Shown here: positions 35,626 to 43,902 of the stretch, one piece after another | How the letters are laid out: every line of letters begins with the position of its first letter | Position numbering within the stretch: the stretch's first letter is position 1 | Assembly: GCA_910575555.1 (NCBI GenBank) | Contig: CAJTFX010000036.1 | Location: 1-44,640, forward strand | Length of the DNA stretch: 44,640 nt | Source: Lachnospiraceae bacterium | GTDB taxonomy: Bacteria > Bacillota > Clostridia > Lachnospirales > Lachnospiraceae | Direction of reading: 5' to 3' | Made by a program: the position numbers and the translations under genes | Notes under the pieces: model-generated | Told to the model about the DNA's origin: nothing | What the model saw: the letters and a program-made list of their open reading frames with translations, nothing else | Databases searched by the model: none

Positions 35626-36436
35626 AGTTTTCCAGATCTTTTCTCAAATCTTCACAGGAGGGATACCGCTGATCCGGATTTGGACAGGTGCATCTCCTTA
35701 CAATTCTGTCCAGTTTCCGGGACAAACGGCGGCTGCAGCGGCGGATCTGAAAGGCTCCGTCCCTGACCTGTCCCGGTTCCTGCCCGGTCAGCAGATGGTA
35801 CATGGTTACTCCTAGACCGTAAATGTCCGTTCTGGCGTCCGCCTGCTCTCCGGCAAGCTGTTCCGGCGCCGCATATCCCCTGGTCCCGAGATTAGGCGTA
35901 TCACCATCTCCTGTGAAAACTGCTCCAAAATCAATCAGCCGCAGATTGCCGCCGGGCTGCAGCATAATATTGCCCGGCTTCATATCCCGGTAAATCACCG
36001 GCGGCCGGCAGTTGTGAAGATATCCCAGCACCAGGCACATGTCTCTTGCCCACCGGACTACGTCTGCCTGGGACTGAGGCCCTGATCGCTTTAAAACCTG
36101 CTCCAGCGTTTCCCCTTCCAGGTATTCCATTACTATGTATAAGGCTTCTTCCTCCTCCACCACTTCCTCCACCGATGGAAAATAAGGATAATTCAGCCTC
36201 ATAATCAGTTCCGTTTCCTGCCGCATGATTATTTTGTGTATCTCTTCCCCCGCTCCCTGAGATTTCCGGATCTCCTTGACTGCCCGGTTCTTCTTCTGTA
36301 CTTTGTCATAAGCCAGATAAACGTTCGAAGAGCCTCCGGCTCCCAGAATTCTCTGAATTTCATAGCGGTCCTTTAATTTGTCTCCCTGTCTCAGCGCTGC
36401 ACTCTCCTTTTTGATGTTTTGCAGATGATATAACAA
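35603..36436 (-). CDS. Soluble Ser/Thr protein kinase (Hanks type)
   Basis: 277 residues. The kinase domain (about 20-270) has the glycine loop LGAGGSSNVYLAYD, the ATP lysine in RAVKEI, the catalytic loop VIYRDMKPGNIML (Tyr in place of the usual His), LIDFGAV, and the activation-segment end GTRGYAAPEQ. It has no membrane helix or PASTA domains, unlike PrkC. The start is uncertain: the frame opens with TTG at 36436, which sits on the plsY terminator and lacks a ribosome site, while AAAAAGGAG lies nine bases before a CTG at 36394. It is downstream of DUF512-der-plsY and upstream of parE. Targets unknown. Confidence 0.82.
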   Translation of the reverse strand: MLYHLQNIKKESAALRQGDKLKDRYEIQRILGAGGSSNVYLAYDKVQKKNRAVKEIRKSQGAGEEIHKIIMRQETELIMRLNYPYFPSVEEVVEEEEALYIVMEYLEGETLEQVLKRSGPQSQADVVRWARDMCLVLGYLHNCRPPVIYRDMKPGNIMLQPGGNLRLIDFGAVFTGDGDTPNLGTRGYAAPEQLAGEQADARTDIYGLGVTMYHLLTGQEPGQVRDGAFQIRRCSRRLSRKLDRIVRRCTCPNPDQRYPSCEDLRKDLENFANRKKL

Positions 36437-36466
36437 AAGAGAATCCCCGCCTGTGAGATTCTCTTT
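36436..36466 (-). terminator. Terminator after plsY
   Basis: AAAGAGAATC (36436-36445) and GATTCTCTTT (36457-36466) form a perfect 10-bp stem with an 11-base loop; TTTTGTT follows on the minus strand. It separates plsY from the kinase gene. Confidence 0.7.
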
Positions 36467-36476
36467 CGTAATGTTC

Positions 36477-37142
36477 TTATGAATTTTTCTTAAGATCCCC
36501 TGACTTGCTGACGGAAATTTTATTTTCCGTCCCGGTCAAAAGCCGTTTCACATTGGCCCGGTGCCGCCAGATTGCCAGAATGGTAAACACGGCGCCCACA
36601 GCGTAAACCTCCGGCAGCAGCCCGGCATTTACCCTGATATGGCCCATCTGCCCGAAGATAAGTAACTGAATGTAAAAACAGAGGGACACCAGGATAGAAC
36701 CCAGGGACACGTAACGGGTAGCAGCCACGGTCACCACAAACACCAGCAGGCAGAGAACTGCCAGAGGCGGATAAAAGGCAAGCAGAAATCCTGCCGTACA
36801 GGCAATTCCTTTTCCGCCTTTAAACTTCATATAGAAGGGGAAATTATGGCCCAGAACTGTTCCAAGCCCTGCGTACATCTTCAGTAAATGCACTGCCTCC
36901 GGATATTTTTCCCGGAATAACAGCCAGGCGATCAGCATGGACAGCATGGCCTTTCCCGCGTCTCCCAGAAAGGTGATAAGGCCGGCTTTCCACCCCAGCG
37001 TGCGCAGCGTGTTGGTGGCTCCCGCATTCCCGCTTCCGTATTCCCGAATATCAATATGGTGAAGTTTCCCATAGATAAATCCTGTTTGAAACAGTCCCAA
37101 AACATAACCAATGGCCAGACAAATAACTCTGCTGAGAATCAT
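36477..37142 (-). CDS. plsY: Glycerol-3-phosphate acyltransferase PlsY
   Basis: 221 residues with about five to seven membrane helices. The three signature loops are visible: YGSGNAGATNTLRTLG, FKGGKGIACTAG, and the helix-rich C-terminus, with HNFPFYMKF between them. PlsY acylates glycerol-3-phosphate from acyl-phosphate, the first step of phospholipid synthesis in many Firmicutes. It begins one base after the der stop, so the pair is co-translated. The DegV protein (3389-4255) may belong to the same fatty-acid/acyl-phosphate economy. Confidence 0.95.
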   Translation of the reverse strand: MILSRVICLAIGYVLGLFQTGFIYGKLHHIDIREYGSGNAGATNTLRTLGWKAGLITFLGDAGKAMLSMLIAWLLFREKYPEAVHLLKMYAGLGTVLGHNFPFYMKFKGGKGIACTAGFLLAFYPPLAVLCLLVFVVTVAATRYVSLGSILVSLCFYIQLLIFGQMGHIRVNAGLLPEVYAVGAVFTILAIWRHRANVKRLLTGTENKISVSKSGDLKKNS

Positions 37143-37143
37143 A

Positions 37144-38466
37144 TTACCCTTCCTTTCTTTCCCGAATGATGAATTTTAACGATGTGCCCTGGAAGCCGAA
37201 GGCCTCCCGGATTCTGTTTTCCAGATATCTGGTATACGAAAAATGCATCAGTTCCTTATCATTTACAAAGATTACAAACGTTGGCGGCTTTACGGCAACC
37301 TGCGTCATGTAGAACAGCTTCAGCCTCTTGCCTTTATCGGAAGGGGGCTGCTGCATTGCAACAGCTTCGGTCATAATCTCATTCAGCACTCCCGTTGCAA
37401 CCCGCATGGAGTTGTTTTCCAAAACCACGTCAATCATATCAAAAAGCTTCCGGGTACGCTGCCCGGTTTTGGCCGAAATAAAAAGAATCTCCGCATACGG
37501 CATAAAACTTAAAACCTGACGGATTCGGTCTGTATGCTTGTAAATGGTCTTATCGTCTTTTTCAATGGCGTCCCATTTATTCACCGCTATGATAATTCCC
37601 TTGCCCCGTTCATGGGCAATTCCTGCAATCTTGGCGTCCTGTTCCGTCACGCCTTCGGTGGCGTCAATCACCACCACCACCACGTCGGCCCGCTCCACAG
37701 CCGTAACGGCGCGGATAATGCTGAACCGCTCCAGTTCCTCTTTAATCTTGCTCTTTCTTCTTAATCCTGCCGTATCAATAAACACATATTCCCGATCCTG
37801 CCAGGTAATCTCCGTATCAATGGCGTCTCTGGTGGTTCCTGCAATCTCTGACACAATCACCCGCTCTTCTCCAAGCAGATGGTTAATCAGCGAGGACTTG
37901 CCTACATTGGGCTTTCCCACGACTGCAACCTTGGGCCGCTCGTCCTCCTCTTCTGCTTCTGCATGTTCCGGAAAATGCCTGGCCACTTCATCCAGCATAT
38001 CGCCGATTCCCAGTCTGGACGCTGAGGAAACCGGAATCGGATCGCCGATTCCCAGATTGTAAAACTCATAGACGTCCGTCATGTATTTCTCAAAGCTGTC
38101 CACCTTGTTCACCACAAGCACCACCGGCTTCCCGGAGCGGCGCAGCATATCCGCAACCTTGGAATCCGCGTCCACAAGCCCCTGGCGCACGTCCGTCATG
38201 AAAATAATCACATCCGCCGTATCAATGGCAATCTGCGCCTGTTCCCGCATCTGAGATAAAATAATATCTTTGCTTTCCGGCTCAATTCCTCCGGTATCAA
38301 TCAGGGTAAAGGTCATATGAAGCCAGCTCACCTCGGCATAAATCCTGTCCCTTGTAACCCCCGGCGTATCCTTGACAATGGAAATCCTCTCTCCTGCCAA
38401 CGCATTGAACAGGGTGGATTTTCCCACGTTGGGACGCCCCACTACTGCAACTACTGGTTTACTCAT
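37144..38466 (-). CDS. der: Ribosome-assembly GTPase Der (EngA)
   Basis: 440 residues, full length. Two tandem GTPase domains: G1 motifs [14 protein letters not shown] and [15 protein letters not shown]3 DTGG and DTAGL; G4 NKVD and NKWD. The C-terminal KH-like domain (about 350-440) ends in [15 protein letters not shown]. It acts in maturation of the 50S ribosomal subunit. It lies 9 bp after the DUF512 gene and just before plsY, an arrangement common in Clostridia. Confidence 0.97.
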   Translation of the reverse strand: MSKPVVAVVGRPNVGKSTLFNALAGERISIVKDTPGVTRDRIYAEVSWLHMTFTLIDTGGIEPESKDIILSQMREQAQIAIDTADVIIFMTDVRQGLVDADSKVADMLRRSGKPVVLVVNKVDSFEKYMTDVYEFYNLGIGDPIPVSSASRLGIGDMLDEVARHFPEHAEAEEEDERPKVAVVGKPNVGKSSLINHLLGEERVIVSEIAGTTRDAIDTEITWQDREYVFIDTAGLRRKSKIKEELERFSIIRAVTAVERADVVVVVIDATEGVTEQDAKIAGIAHERGKGIIIAVNKWDAIEKDDKTIYKHTDRIRQVLSFMPYAEILFISAKTGQRTRKLFDMIDVVLENNSMRVATGVLNEIMTEAVAMQQPPSDKGKRLKLFYMTQVAVKPPTFVIFVNDKELMHFSYTRYLENRIREAFGFQGTSLKFIIRERKEG

Positions 38467-38475
38467 TCCACTCTC

Positions 38476-39807
38476 CTAACTTTCTCTCATCAAACACGAC
38501 ACCAAATCCTGTCCGCTTGATTTTACAATATCTGCCTTCACTTGTAAAGCATTTTCCAACTGGGAAAGGGCAATATCATCCAGAAACACTTCTTCCCCGC
38601 TGCGCAGAAGATTGCAGGGCAGCAGCAGCCTGTCTCCCAGCTTCCTTCCCTTCAGCTGCCCTAAGATATCCTGTCCTGTCAAAAGCCCTGAAACCGTAAT
38701 CCGCTCTCCGAAAAAATGATTTTGAATGGGAATTACCTGAATTTGTTTTTCCGGGAAAACCGCCTGAAACTGTGCCGTCAGCTCTTTCAGCGCCGGAGCG
38801 GCAAGAACGCCTGTGGCAACGGTGATTTCCTCTGCCTTTAACTCCCTTGAAGCTTCCGGCCTTCCGGCTTTTTCCTGCTCTAACGCCTCTCGGAATTCTT
38901 CCCGCAGAAGCCTGAGCATTCCTACACCGTTTTCCAGCTGAAGGTATCCGTCATACTGTTCTTCCGGCGGCAGCTCCTTCTCTGCCAGCAAATACCATTC
39001 GTCGCTGGCATGGATAAAATGAAGCTCCGACTGCTCCATGCACAATTTTTGATAATGATGGACGGTCTGAAGCACTTCTTTTGCATCCTCCCTGGTAAAA
39101 GGCTCTAAGGGATACAGCCCCTCCCGGAATCTGCTCAGCCCCACCGGAACCACCGACACGCTCTCCATCACAGGCATATATTTCATCAAATCTTCTATGC
39201 TCCGCTTCAGCTCCTCTTTGTCATTGACTCCTTTACAGAGGACAATCTGGCCGTTCATGGGAATTCCCGCCTCATAAAGCGTGTCTATCTTCTTTAACGC
39301 CTCTCCTGCGAACCGGTTGTTCAGCATTCTGCAGCGAAGCTCCGGGTTTGTGGCCTGCACAGAAATATTAATCGGCCCAAGCCTGTAGTCCAGAATTCGC
39401 TGAAAATCATGATCTTTCATATTGGTAAGGGTCACATAATTTCCCTGCAGAAACGAAAGCCTGGAATCGTCATCCTTAAAATACAGCGTATCCCGCATTC
39501 CCTTTGGCATCTGATCGATAAAACAGAAAATACATTTATTGCGGCAGGACTTGTAATCATCCATCAGGCCGTTCTCAAATTCAATGCCCAAATCCTCTTC
39601 GTATTCTTTTTCAATCTCCAGTTCCCATTCCTCGCCGTTTTCCTTACGGATCACAAGGGTAAGATATTCTTCATTGGTATAATAATGGTAGTCAAATACA
39701 TCTTCTATTTCATGTTCATTGACAGACAGCAGCCTGTCCCCCGGCGCCACCTCCAGTTCTTCTGCGATGCTACCCGGCTGAACCCTGTATACAATATGCT
39801 CTTTCAA
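38476..39807 (-). CDS. DUF512 protein: PDZ-like domain plus radical SAM
   Basis: 443 residues from the TTG at 39807, eight bases after GGAG; another TTG at 39813 is too close to it. An N-terminal PDZ-like domain (about 5-70, VAPGDRLLSVNEHEI) is followed by a radical SAM centre with CRNKCIFCFIDQ (about 90), binding a 4Fe-4S cluster and S-adenosylmethionine. Next are FKDDDSRLSFLQGNYVTLTN and the C-terminal DUF512 domain (GERITVSGLLTGQDI). The family is widespread in Clostridia next to der. Its reaction has not been settled; a role in protein or cofactor modification is inferred. Confidence 0.9.
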   Translation of the reverse strand: MKEHIVYRVQPGSIAEELEVAPGDRLLSVNEHEIEDVFDYHYYTNEEYLTLVIRKENGEEWELEIEKEYEEDLGIEFENGLMDDYKSCRNKCIFCFIDQMPKGMRDTLYFKDDDSRLSFLQGNYVTLTNMKDHDFQRILDYRLGPINISVQATNPELRCRMLNNRFAGEALKKIDTLYEAGIPMNGQIVLCKGVNDKEELKRSIEDLMKYMPVMESVSVVPVGLSRFREGLYPLEPFTREDAKEVLQTVHHYQKLCMEQSELHFIHASDEWYLLAEKELPPEEQYDGYLQLENGVGMLRLLREEFREALEQEKAGRPEASRELKAEEITVATGVLAAPALKELTAQFQAVFPEKQIQVIPIQNHFFGERITVSGLLTGQDILGQLKGRKLGDRLLLPCNLLRSGEEVFLDDIALSQLENALQVKADIVKSSGQDLVSCLMRES

Positions 39808-39836
39808 AATCAACGCTCCATTCTTTCCGCAATACG

Positions 39837-39933
39837 AAAAAAGGAATTATCATGCTAAAGCGTTTCCCGAAGCACATCTGAGAAAATATTTTCACATGCA
39901 CTTCGGTACAAATCGTTCTAAAATGATAATTCC
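39837..39933 (-). terminator. Large imperfect hairpin ending in T6
   Basis: GGAATTATCAT (39843-39853) pairs with ATGATAATTCC (39923-39933), and inside it CCGAAG pairs with CTTCGG with several wobble pairs continuing inward. Six T (minus strand) follow at 39842-39837. The ~90-nt structure ends the small-protein transcript just before DUF512. Confidence 0.65.
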
Positions 39934-39958
39934 CGCATCAAATGCAGTATTCAGAAAT

Positions 39959-40069
39959 TTAATCTTCGCTGTCCTCGTCTACGACTCCTGCCACTGCTCC
40001 GGCTACAGACGCCACCACTGAAACGATTACCGCAATCAGCACCACGCCTCCAATTATAAAAACCATCAT
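39959..40069 (-). CDS. Very small membrane protein, 36 residues
   Basis: An ATG at 40069 (or the next one at 40066) opens a 36-residue frame: a single hydrophobic helix (MVFIIGGVVLIAVIVSVVAS) followed by a small-residue segment and an acidic end, VVDEDSED. CAGGAA lies before the start. A near-consensus promoter (40112-40140) points straight at it and the large hairpin at 39843-39933 follows it, so the short gene is framed by its own signals. Function unknown; single-helix peptides of this type can be toxins, regulators of membrane enzymes or stress proteins. Confidence 0.55.
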   Translation of the reverse strand: MMVFIIGGVVLIAVIVSVVASVAGAVAGVVDEDSED

Positions 40070-40111
40070 TTCCTGTCATCTCTTTTCTTAATATTTTCAC
40101 TTGATGGATTT

Positions 40112-40140
40112 ATTATACCAAAGAGGATGTACGGTGTAAA
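40112..40140 (-). promoter_or_regulatory. Promoter of the 36-residue protein gene
   Basis: TTTACA (40135-40140), 17 bp, perfect TATAAT (40112-40117) on the minus strand, 43 bp before the start codon. Confidence 0.65.
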
Positions 40141-40165
40141 GGCAAATTTCACAGAGACCGGAAGA

Positions 40166-40185
40166 TATTGCTCCTGCGGTTAAAT
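40166..40185 (+). repeat. Degenerate solo end of the inverted-end repeat family
   Basis: TATTGCTCCTGCGGTTAAAT matches the MITE end consensus at 18 of 20 positions, in the orientation of its left end. It lies between the two small membrane-protein genes. Confidence 0.5.
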
Positions 40186-40207
40186 TTCACAGCATAAAGC
40201 CTGTGAT

Positions 40208-40396
40208 TCATTTCCCTGTTTCCCGGGTTTTTCCCTTCGTCAGTTTTTGATAAACCATCATTGCGCCAATCCCTAACACGACACCCATCGCTGTCGACTC
40301 CAAATAAATGCCTTCCACATTGCAGAAGATACTGACTGCCATTAAAATCATCACTGTTACCGCTACTATGGCGGCTCCTATTAAGAAATTCCTCAT
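40208..40396 (-). CDS. Small two-helix membrane protein, 62 residues
   Basis: A 62-residue protein. Two hydrophobic stretches (about 3-26 and 33-51) are joined by a short loop with NVEGIYLES; the end is basic (KLTKGKTRETGK), which puts it inside the cell. A purine-rich leader with AAAGGAG lies upstream of the ATG at 40396. No family recognised. It precedes the 36-residue membrane-protein gene in the same direction, with a separate promoter between, and a leader hairpin at 40422-40457. Confidence 0.6.
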   Translation of the reverse strand: MRNFLIGAAIVAVTVMILMAVSIFCNVEGIYLESTAMGVVLGIGAMMVYQKLTKGKTRETGK

Positions 40397-40421
40397 ATTC
40401 TCTCTTTCTCCTTTCCAGCCT

Positions 40422-40457
40422 TAAGGAACAATCCTGAAATTTGTTTTCTGTTCCTTA
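40422..40457 (-). other. Leader hairpin before the 62-residue protein gene
   Basis: TAAGGAACA (40422-40430) and TGTTCCTTA (40449-40457) form a perfect 9-bp stem with an 18-base loop, 25 bp upstream of the start codon and with no T tract. A TATAAT (about 40469-40474) lies just upstream of it on the minus strand, so the hairpin would be at the 5' end of the transcript. Confidence 0.4.
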
Positions 40458-40587
40458 CAGATATCATTATACCTGTTTTTTTGCCGATATCTGCGGTTTT
40501 ATAGCCAACGATCCATTTTCTGTCTTTTTCGCTTTTATCTGCCTCCAAAAACTCACCCGAGAATCGCAAACGCCGGCCGCCGACCCA

Positions 40588-40630
40588 ATAAAAAAACTGA
40601 ATGCTCCTGAGACAGCCCGGTAACATTCAG
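40588..40630 (-). terminator. Terminator after the LytTR regulator gene
   Basis: CTGAATG (40624-40630 on the complement) pairs with CATTCAG (40597-40603), with an inner CC/GG pair, and seven T follow on the minus strand. Confidence 0.75.
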
Positions 40631-40641
40631 CTTTTTATATT

Positions 40642-41364
40642 TCATTTTAATCCTTTCATCATCCGGGACGAAATCAGGCATTCATCTCCATTGACCATAT
40701 AAATCACCCGGTTCTGAAAATCAATTTTCCTGATATTGTCTCTGTTTACCAGAAAAGAGCGGTGACAGCGGTAAAAACGGCCGTCCACCTCTTTCTCAAT
40801 TTCTTTGATTTTCCCCAAGAATTCCATCTGACGGTTTTTGCAGTGCAAAATAATCTTATGTACATTGGGAGACGTTTCAAAAAAGAGAATCTCATCATAA
40901 TCTACGGTAAATACCTTTTCGTTCACTTTCACTGAAAAATTCGCATGCACTTTATTATTCACAGACGCAAATCTCTGACTGGCTTTGAGAATGCATTCGC
41001 ACATTCTTCTTTCCAGTTCTTCCGGATCATCCTTCAAAATAAAATCCATCGCTTCTAATTTGTAAATAAACGTCATGTAACTCATCTCTGAATGAGTTGT
41101 AACAAAAATAATAAACCCTCTTGGATCATATTTTCTGATTTCCTGGGCCAGAGTCAGTCCTGTCATATCTGCGCCCAGGGCAATGTCCAGAAAATATATT
41201 CCGACTTCCCCGGTTTCTTTCACTGTGTTAAGAATCCTATGGGGATCTTCAGAAACGCAGCCAAACTCCATGTCCAGTTCTTCCATCAGAATCATGTTTT
41301 CGATTACTTGTTGCATTCTGTTTCTCTGCACTTCTATATCTTCGCAAATATATAGTTTCAGCAT
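40642..41364 (-). CDS. LytTR-family response regulator (AgrA-like)
   Basis: 240 residues from the ATG at 41364, ten bases after AAGGAG. The receiver domain (1-125) has the acidic pair at 8-9 (CED), phospho-acceptor Asp60 in IYFLDIALG and a conserved Lys in FILKDDPEE. The LytTR DNA-binding domain (about 135-240) shows FFETSPNVHKIILH, FYRCHRSFLVNRDNI and ISSRMMKGLK. Such regulators bind pairs of short direct repeats and control virulence, peptide or bacteriocin genes. It is divergent from the AgrC-like kinase gene, which is its evident partner. Confidence 0.9.
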   Translation of the reverse strand: MLKLYICEDIEVQRNRMQQVIENMILMEELDMEFGCVSEDPHRILNTVKETGEVGIYFLDIALGADMTGLTLAQEIRKYDPRGFIIFVTTHSEMSYMTFIYKLEAMDFILKDDPEELERRMCECILKASQRFASVNNKVHANFSVKVNEKVFTVDYDEILFFETSPNVHKIILHCKNRQMEFLGKIKEIEKEVDGRFYRCHRSFLVNRDNIRKIDFQNRVIYMVNGDECLISSRMMKGLK

Positions 41365-41401
41365 ACTGCATATTCTCCTTGCGGCTGTCCTGCCTGATAT
41401 C

Positions 41402-41430
41402 ATTATCGCGAAACGCCTGAAATTTGTCAA
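41402..41430 (-). promoter_or_regulatory. Promoter of the LytTR regulator gene
   Basis: Perfect TTGACA (41425-41430), 17 bp, GATAAT (41402-41407) on the minus strand, 37 bp before the start codon. Confidence 0.7.
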
Positions 41431-41548
41431 TCATAAGAAATGCCCCATCATGGCCATTCTTCTTAATTGTTTTATTATAAAACAAAAGATCCGTATTCTG
41501 TCTTTTCTGTCGCAAACGCTTATTTTTGAATCATAAATGGGTTTTGTC

Positions 41549-41577
41549 TTGCCAATTTCTTCCCAATAAACTATAAT
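41549..41577 (+). promoter_or_regulatory. Promoter of the AgrC-like kinase gene
   Basis: TTGCCA (41549-41554), 17 bp, perfect TATAAT (41572-41577). About 30 bp upstream, 41511-41520 read on the minus strand (AGCGTTTGCG) fits the LytTR half-site consensus at nine of ten positions; I saw no second half site at the usual spacing. Confidence 0.65.
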
Positions 41578-41597
41578 ATTGAACTGCCGGAGTAATA
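41576..41597 (-). repeat. Solo end of the inverted-end repeat family at the kinase transcription start
   Basis: ATATTGAACTGCCGGAGTAATA matches the intact copy at 10818-10839 at 20 of 22 positions. It overlaps the end of the -10 hexamer and covers the predicted start of the kinase transcript. Confidence 0.55.
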
Positions 41598-41653
41598 ATT
41601 TTGCCATCAGCTCTGAATGATCTTTGTTAATAAAATGCACGAAGGAGTTTTTT

Positions 41654-42958
41654 ATGATTACACTGTATTTGCTTTCATCCATCTTTACCGGACTCATGCT
41701 GACTGGTGATATTTTCATATTAATCCACCCGCATCTTCCTATAAAAAAATACCCCATTTTCTTTTTATCCTTTTCAGCGCTTTTTTTTCTGCAAATGTAT
41801 CTGAACATTTCGCTTCTGCTATTGGTTACACTGACGGTAAATTCTCTGCTGTTAGTGAAATTCACCAAGAAATTATATGCGGTTTTTTATGCTACGCTGA
41901 GTTATTTGGTAAACATTGTTGTGTGTAATGTACTCACGTTTGCAGCTAATATGTTATGGGATATCTCCGTGAAAGAATTAAATGCCAGCGCACTTTATTT
42001 ATTCATATTCTTTGTCTGTACCATAACGGCATCCTGCCCCATTCTGTATCTGATCAGACGGCTGCAGGACAAATATCTGCTCCCTACGTTTGAAGAAATG
42101 AACAAAAAGCTGATGGCTTTCATTGCTTTAACCCTTTTGCTCTGCGCATTTTCAAGCTACACGATGGCTTCTTATTACGATACCCTGGAAATTACGCACA
42201 GAGAGTTTTTTTTAATGGCTTCTTCCATTGCCCTTTACACCGCGTTTACCATAAGCATGATTCTGATTGCGCTGTACTCAGCCAGAAAAAATTATGAAAC
42301 TCAGAAAAAAATAGAATATCTGGAAAACTTAAACGAATACACCAAAAACCTGGAAATGGTATACAATAACCTGCGTTCTTTCCGGCATGATTATATCAAT
42401 ATTATGACTTCCCTGGCCGCATATATTGATGAGAAAAAATATGGGGAACTGGAAGCCTTTTTCTATGAGCATATTCTGCCAATGCAAAAAAACCTTACAC
42501 AGAAAAACAGCGCATTGAACAAGCTCTTACATATCCATATCCTGGAATTGAAAAGTATTCTGTACAGCAAACTGCTGTTAGCCGTTAATTTGGATATTGA
42601 AGTGAATATTGATATTCCGGACGAAATTGATTCCATTCACATGGAATCCGTAGATCTGACCCGAATGCTTGGAATTTATCTGGATAACGCCATAGAAGCA
42701 TGTCTGGAAACAGAACAGCCGGTGGTGAATTTTCATCTGGGCAAAATGAATCAGGATATCGTATTTATTATATCCAATACCTTTGTTGACAAAGGGCTTT
42801 CTGTCACACAGATGTATAAAAAGGAAGTGACCACAAAAGGGAACGGCCATGGCATCGGCCTTCACAATGTATCTGAAATCCTGAACCGCTATGATAATAT
42901 TTATCATGAAACCTCCATCAAAGAGGGCCTGTTTATACAGCAGGTTCAGATATCGTAA
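41654..42958 (+). CDS. AgrC/ComD-like sensor histidine kinase
   Basis: 434 residues from the ATG at 41654, six bases after GAAGGAG. The first ~210 residues are six or seven membrane helices, the peptide-sensing type. The phospho-accepting His245 is in SFRHDYINI, followed by a GHKL ATPase with IYLDNAIEAC (Asn345) and NGHGIGLHNVSEIL. Kinases of this type usually sense a secreted peptide and phosphorylate a LytTR regulator such as the one encoded divergently. No precursor-peptide or AgrB-like processing gene is in the window, so the signal is unknown. Confidence 0.9.
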   Translation: MITLYLLSSIFTGLMLTGDIFILIHPHLPIKKYPIFFLSFSALFFLQMYLNISLLLLVTLTVNSLLLVKFTKKLYAVFYATLSYLVNIVVCNVLTFAANMLWDISVKELNASALYLFIFFVCTITASCPILYLIRRLQDKYLLPTFEEMNKKLMAFIALTLLLCAFSSYTMASYYDTLEITHREFFLMASSIALYTAFTISMILIALYSARKNYETQKKIEYLENLNEYTKNLEMVYNNLRSFRHDYINIMTSLAAYIDEKKYGELEAFFYEHILPMQKNLTQKNSALNKLLHIHILELKSILYSKLLLAVNLDIEVNIDIPDEIDSIHMESVDLTRMLGIYLDNAIEACLETEQPVVNFHLGKMNQDIVFIISNTFVDKGLSVTQMYKKEVTTKGNGHGIGLHNVSEILNRYDNIYHETSIKEGLFIQQVQIS

Positions 42959-42997
42959 CTGCCGCTGCCTTGTTCTTTCTGGCCTATGTAAATCATG

Positions 42998-43010
42998 TAT
43001 TACTCCGGCT
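42998..43010 (+). repeat. Short degenerate match to the repeat-family end
   Basis: TATTACTCCGGCT lies between the kinase and the Cof-type gene. Thirteen bases match the MITE left end; the rest is lost, so this may be chance. Confidence 0.35.
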
Positions 43011-43015
43011 GCTTT

Positions 43016-43846
43016 TTAGATTACCTGCAGTTTTTCAAAAGCATGGTAAAGACCGTCCTCTGTGACCGGCGGACAGACCATGTGGGCAAGCTTCTGCAGG
43101 GCAGGGCTTCCATTCGCCATACAGACGGCGGTTTCCACAGCCTGAAGCATCTCTAAATCATTCATACTGTCTCCAACAGCAATTGTATCTTTACGGGAAA
43201 CGCCCAGAAATCCGCATAATCTTTCCACTGCCTTTCCTTTGTTGAAAGCCTTGCTGGCCAGTTCTCCATTCACAATCCCGCAGGCGTCCTGATCCTGAAT
43301 GCAGAAGTCAAATTCATCCTGCAATTCCTGCATGGGTTTTTCCAGGCGCTCTTTTCCCCTGCTCATAAATGCCATTCCATAAATAGGCTCCCCATCGTAT
43401 TCCGACATAGGATGAATGCCCAGTTCACTCTCAATCTGAATTCTCCACCGCAGTAACTCACTGTTGGCCCTGGACTGGGCATTTGCCGCAAGAAATTCCT
43501 TAAAACCCTCGTCTGTATAACTGCAGTTCCTGCCTCCGATGGTGCGGTAAATGCCGCTTTCCTTAAACACATCCAGTACCTTCTTCTGCTGCTCTGAGGT
43601 CATTGGACAGTCGTAAACCACCTGGCCTCCGTATTCAATATAGCCGCCGGCGCTGGCAACCAGTCCGTCAAAACCAAACTCCAGCACTGGAAAGAGCATG
43701 CCATAATTCCGGCCGGAGCACAGCACTACTTTGTGCCCCTTTTCCCTGGCCCGGCGCACCGCTTCAACCGCAGACGGGGGCGGAACGTTTTTCCCCGGTT
43801 CTGTCAGAGTACCGTCAATATCCAAAAAAATCAATTTCTGATTCAT
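43016..43846 (-). CDS. Cof-type HAD phosphatase (subfamily IIB)
   Basis: 276 residues. HAD motif I is FLDIDGTLTEPG, motif II is VLCSGRNYG, the lysine is in ASKAFNKGKAVERL and motif IV is AVGDSMNDLEML. The C2-type cap (about 85-195) sits between motifs II and III. Such enzymes dephosphorylate sugar phosphates or flavin phosphates in the cytosol. AAAGGAGGTTATC precedes the ATG. It is divergent from a PTS gene, so a sugar phosphate is a reasonable guess for the substrate. Confidence 0.9.
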   Translation of the reverse strand: MNQKLIFLDIDGTLTEPGKNVPPPSAVEAVRRAREKGHKVVLCSGRNYGMLFPVLEFGFDGLVASAGGYIEYGGQVVYDCPMTSEQQKKVLDVFKESGIYRTIGGRNCSYTDEGFKEFLAANAQSRANSELLRWRIQIESELGIHPMSEYDGEPIYGMAFMSRGKERLEKPMQELQDEFDFCIQDQDACGIVNGELASKAFNKGKAVERLCGFLGVSRKDTIAVGDSMNDLEMLQAVETAVCMANGSPALQKLAHMVCPPVTEDGLYHAFEKLQVI

Positions 43847-43867
43847 GATAACCTCCTTTGTATGTCC

Positions 43868-43902
43868 CTATAATGAACACGCTTTCATTTTATTCATTAT
43901 AG
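43868..43902. promoter_or_regulatory. 10-bp perfect palindrome, candidate operator
   Basis: CTATAATGAA (43868-43877) and its exact complement (43893-43902) are separated by 15 bp. The right arm covers the -10 hexamer of the Cof-type gene, so a dimeric regulator bound here would block that promoter. Confidence 0.5.

Noticed and set aside
40393-40626. 77-codon open frame overlapping the 62-residue protein start by four bases
   Set aside because: It runs back through the terminator of the LytTR gene and through a promoter-like TATAAT and a leader hairpin; the composition is not protein-like and there is no ribosome site.
41431-41868. 145-codon minus-strand open frame in the kinase/regulator gap
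   Set aside because: It overlaps the clear start of the kinase gene and both divergent promoters; it is most likely the antisense shadow of AT-rich DNA.
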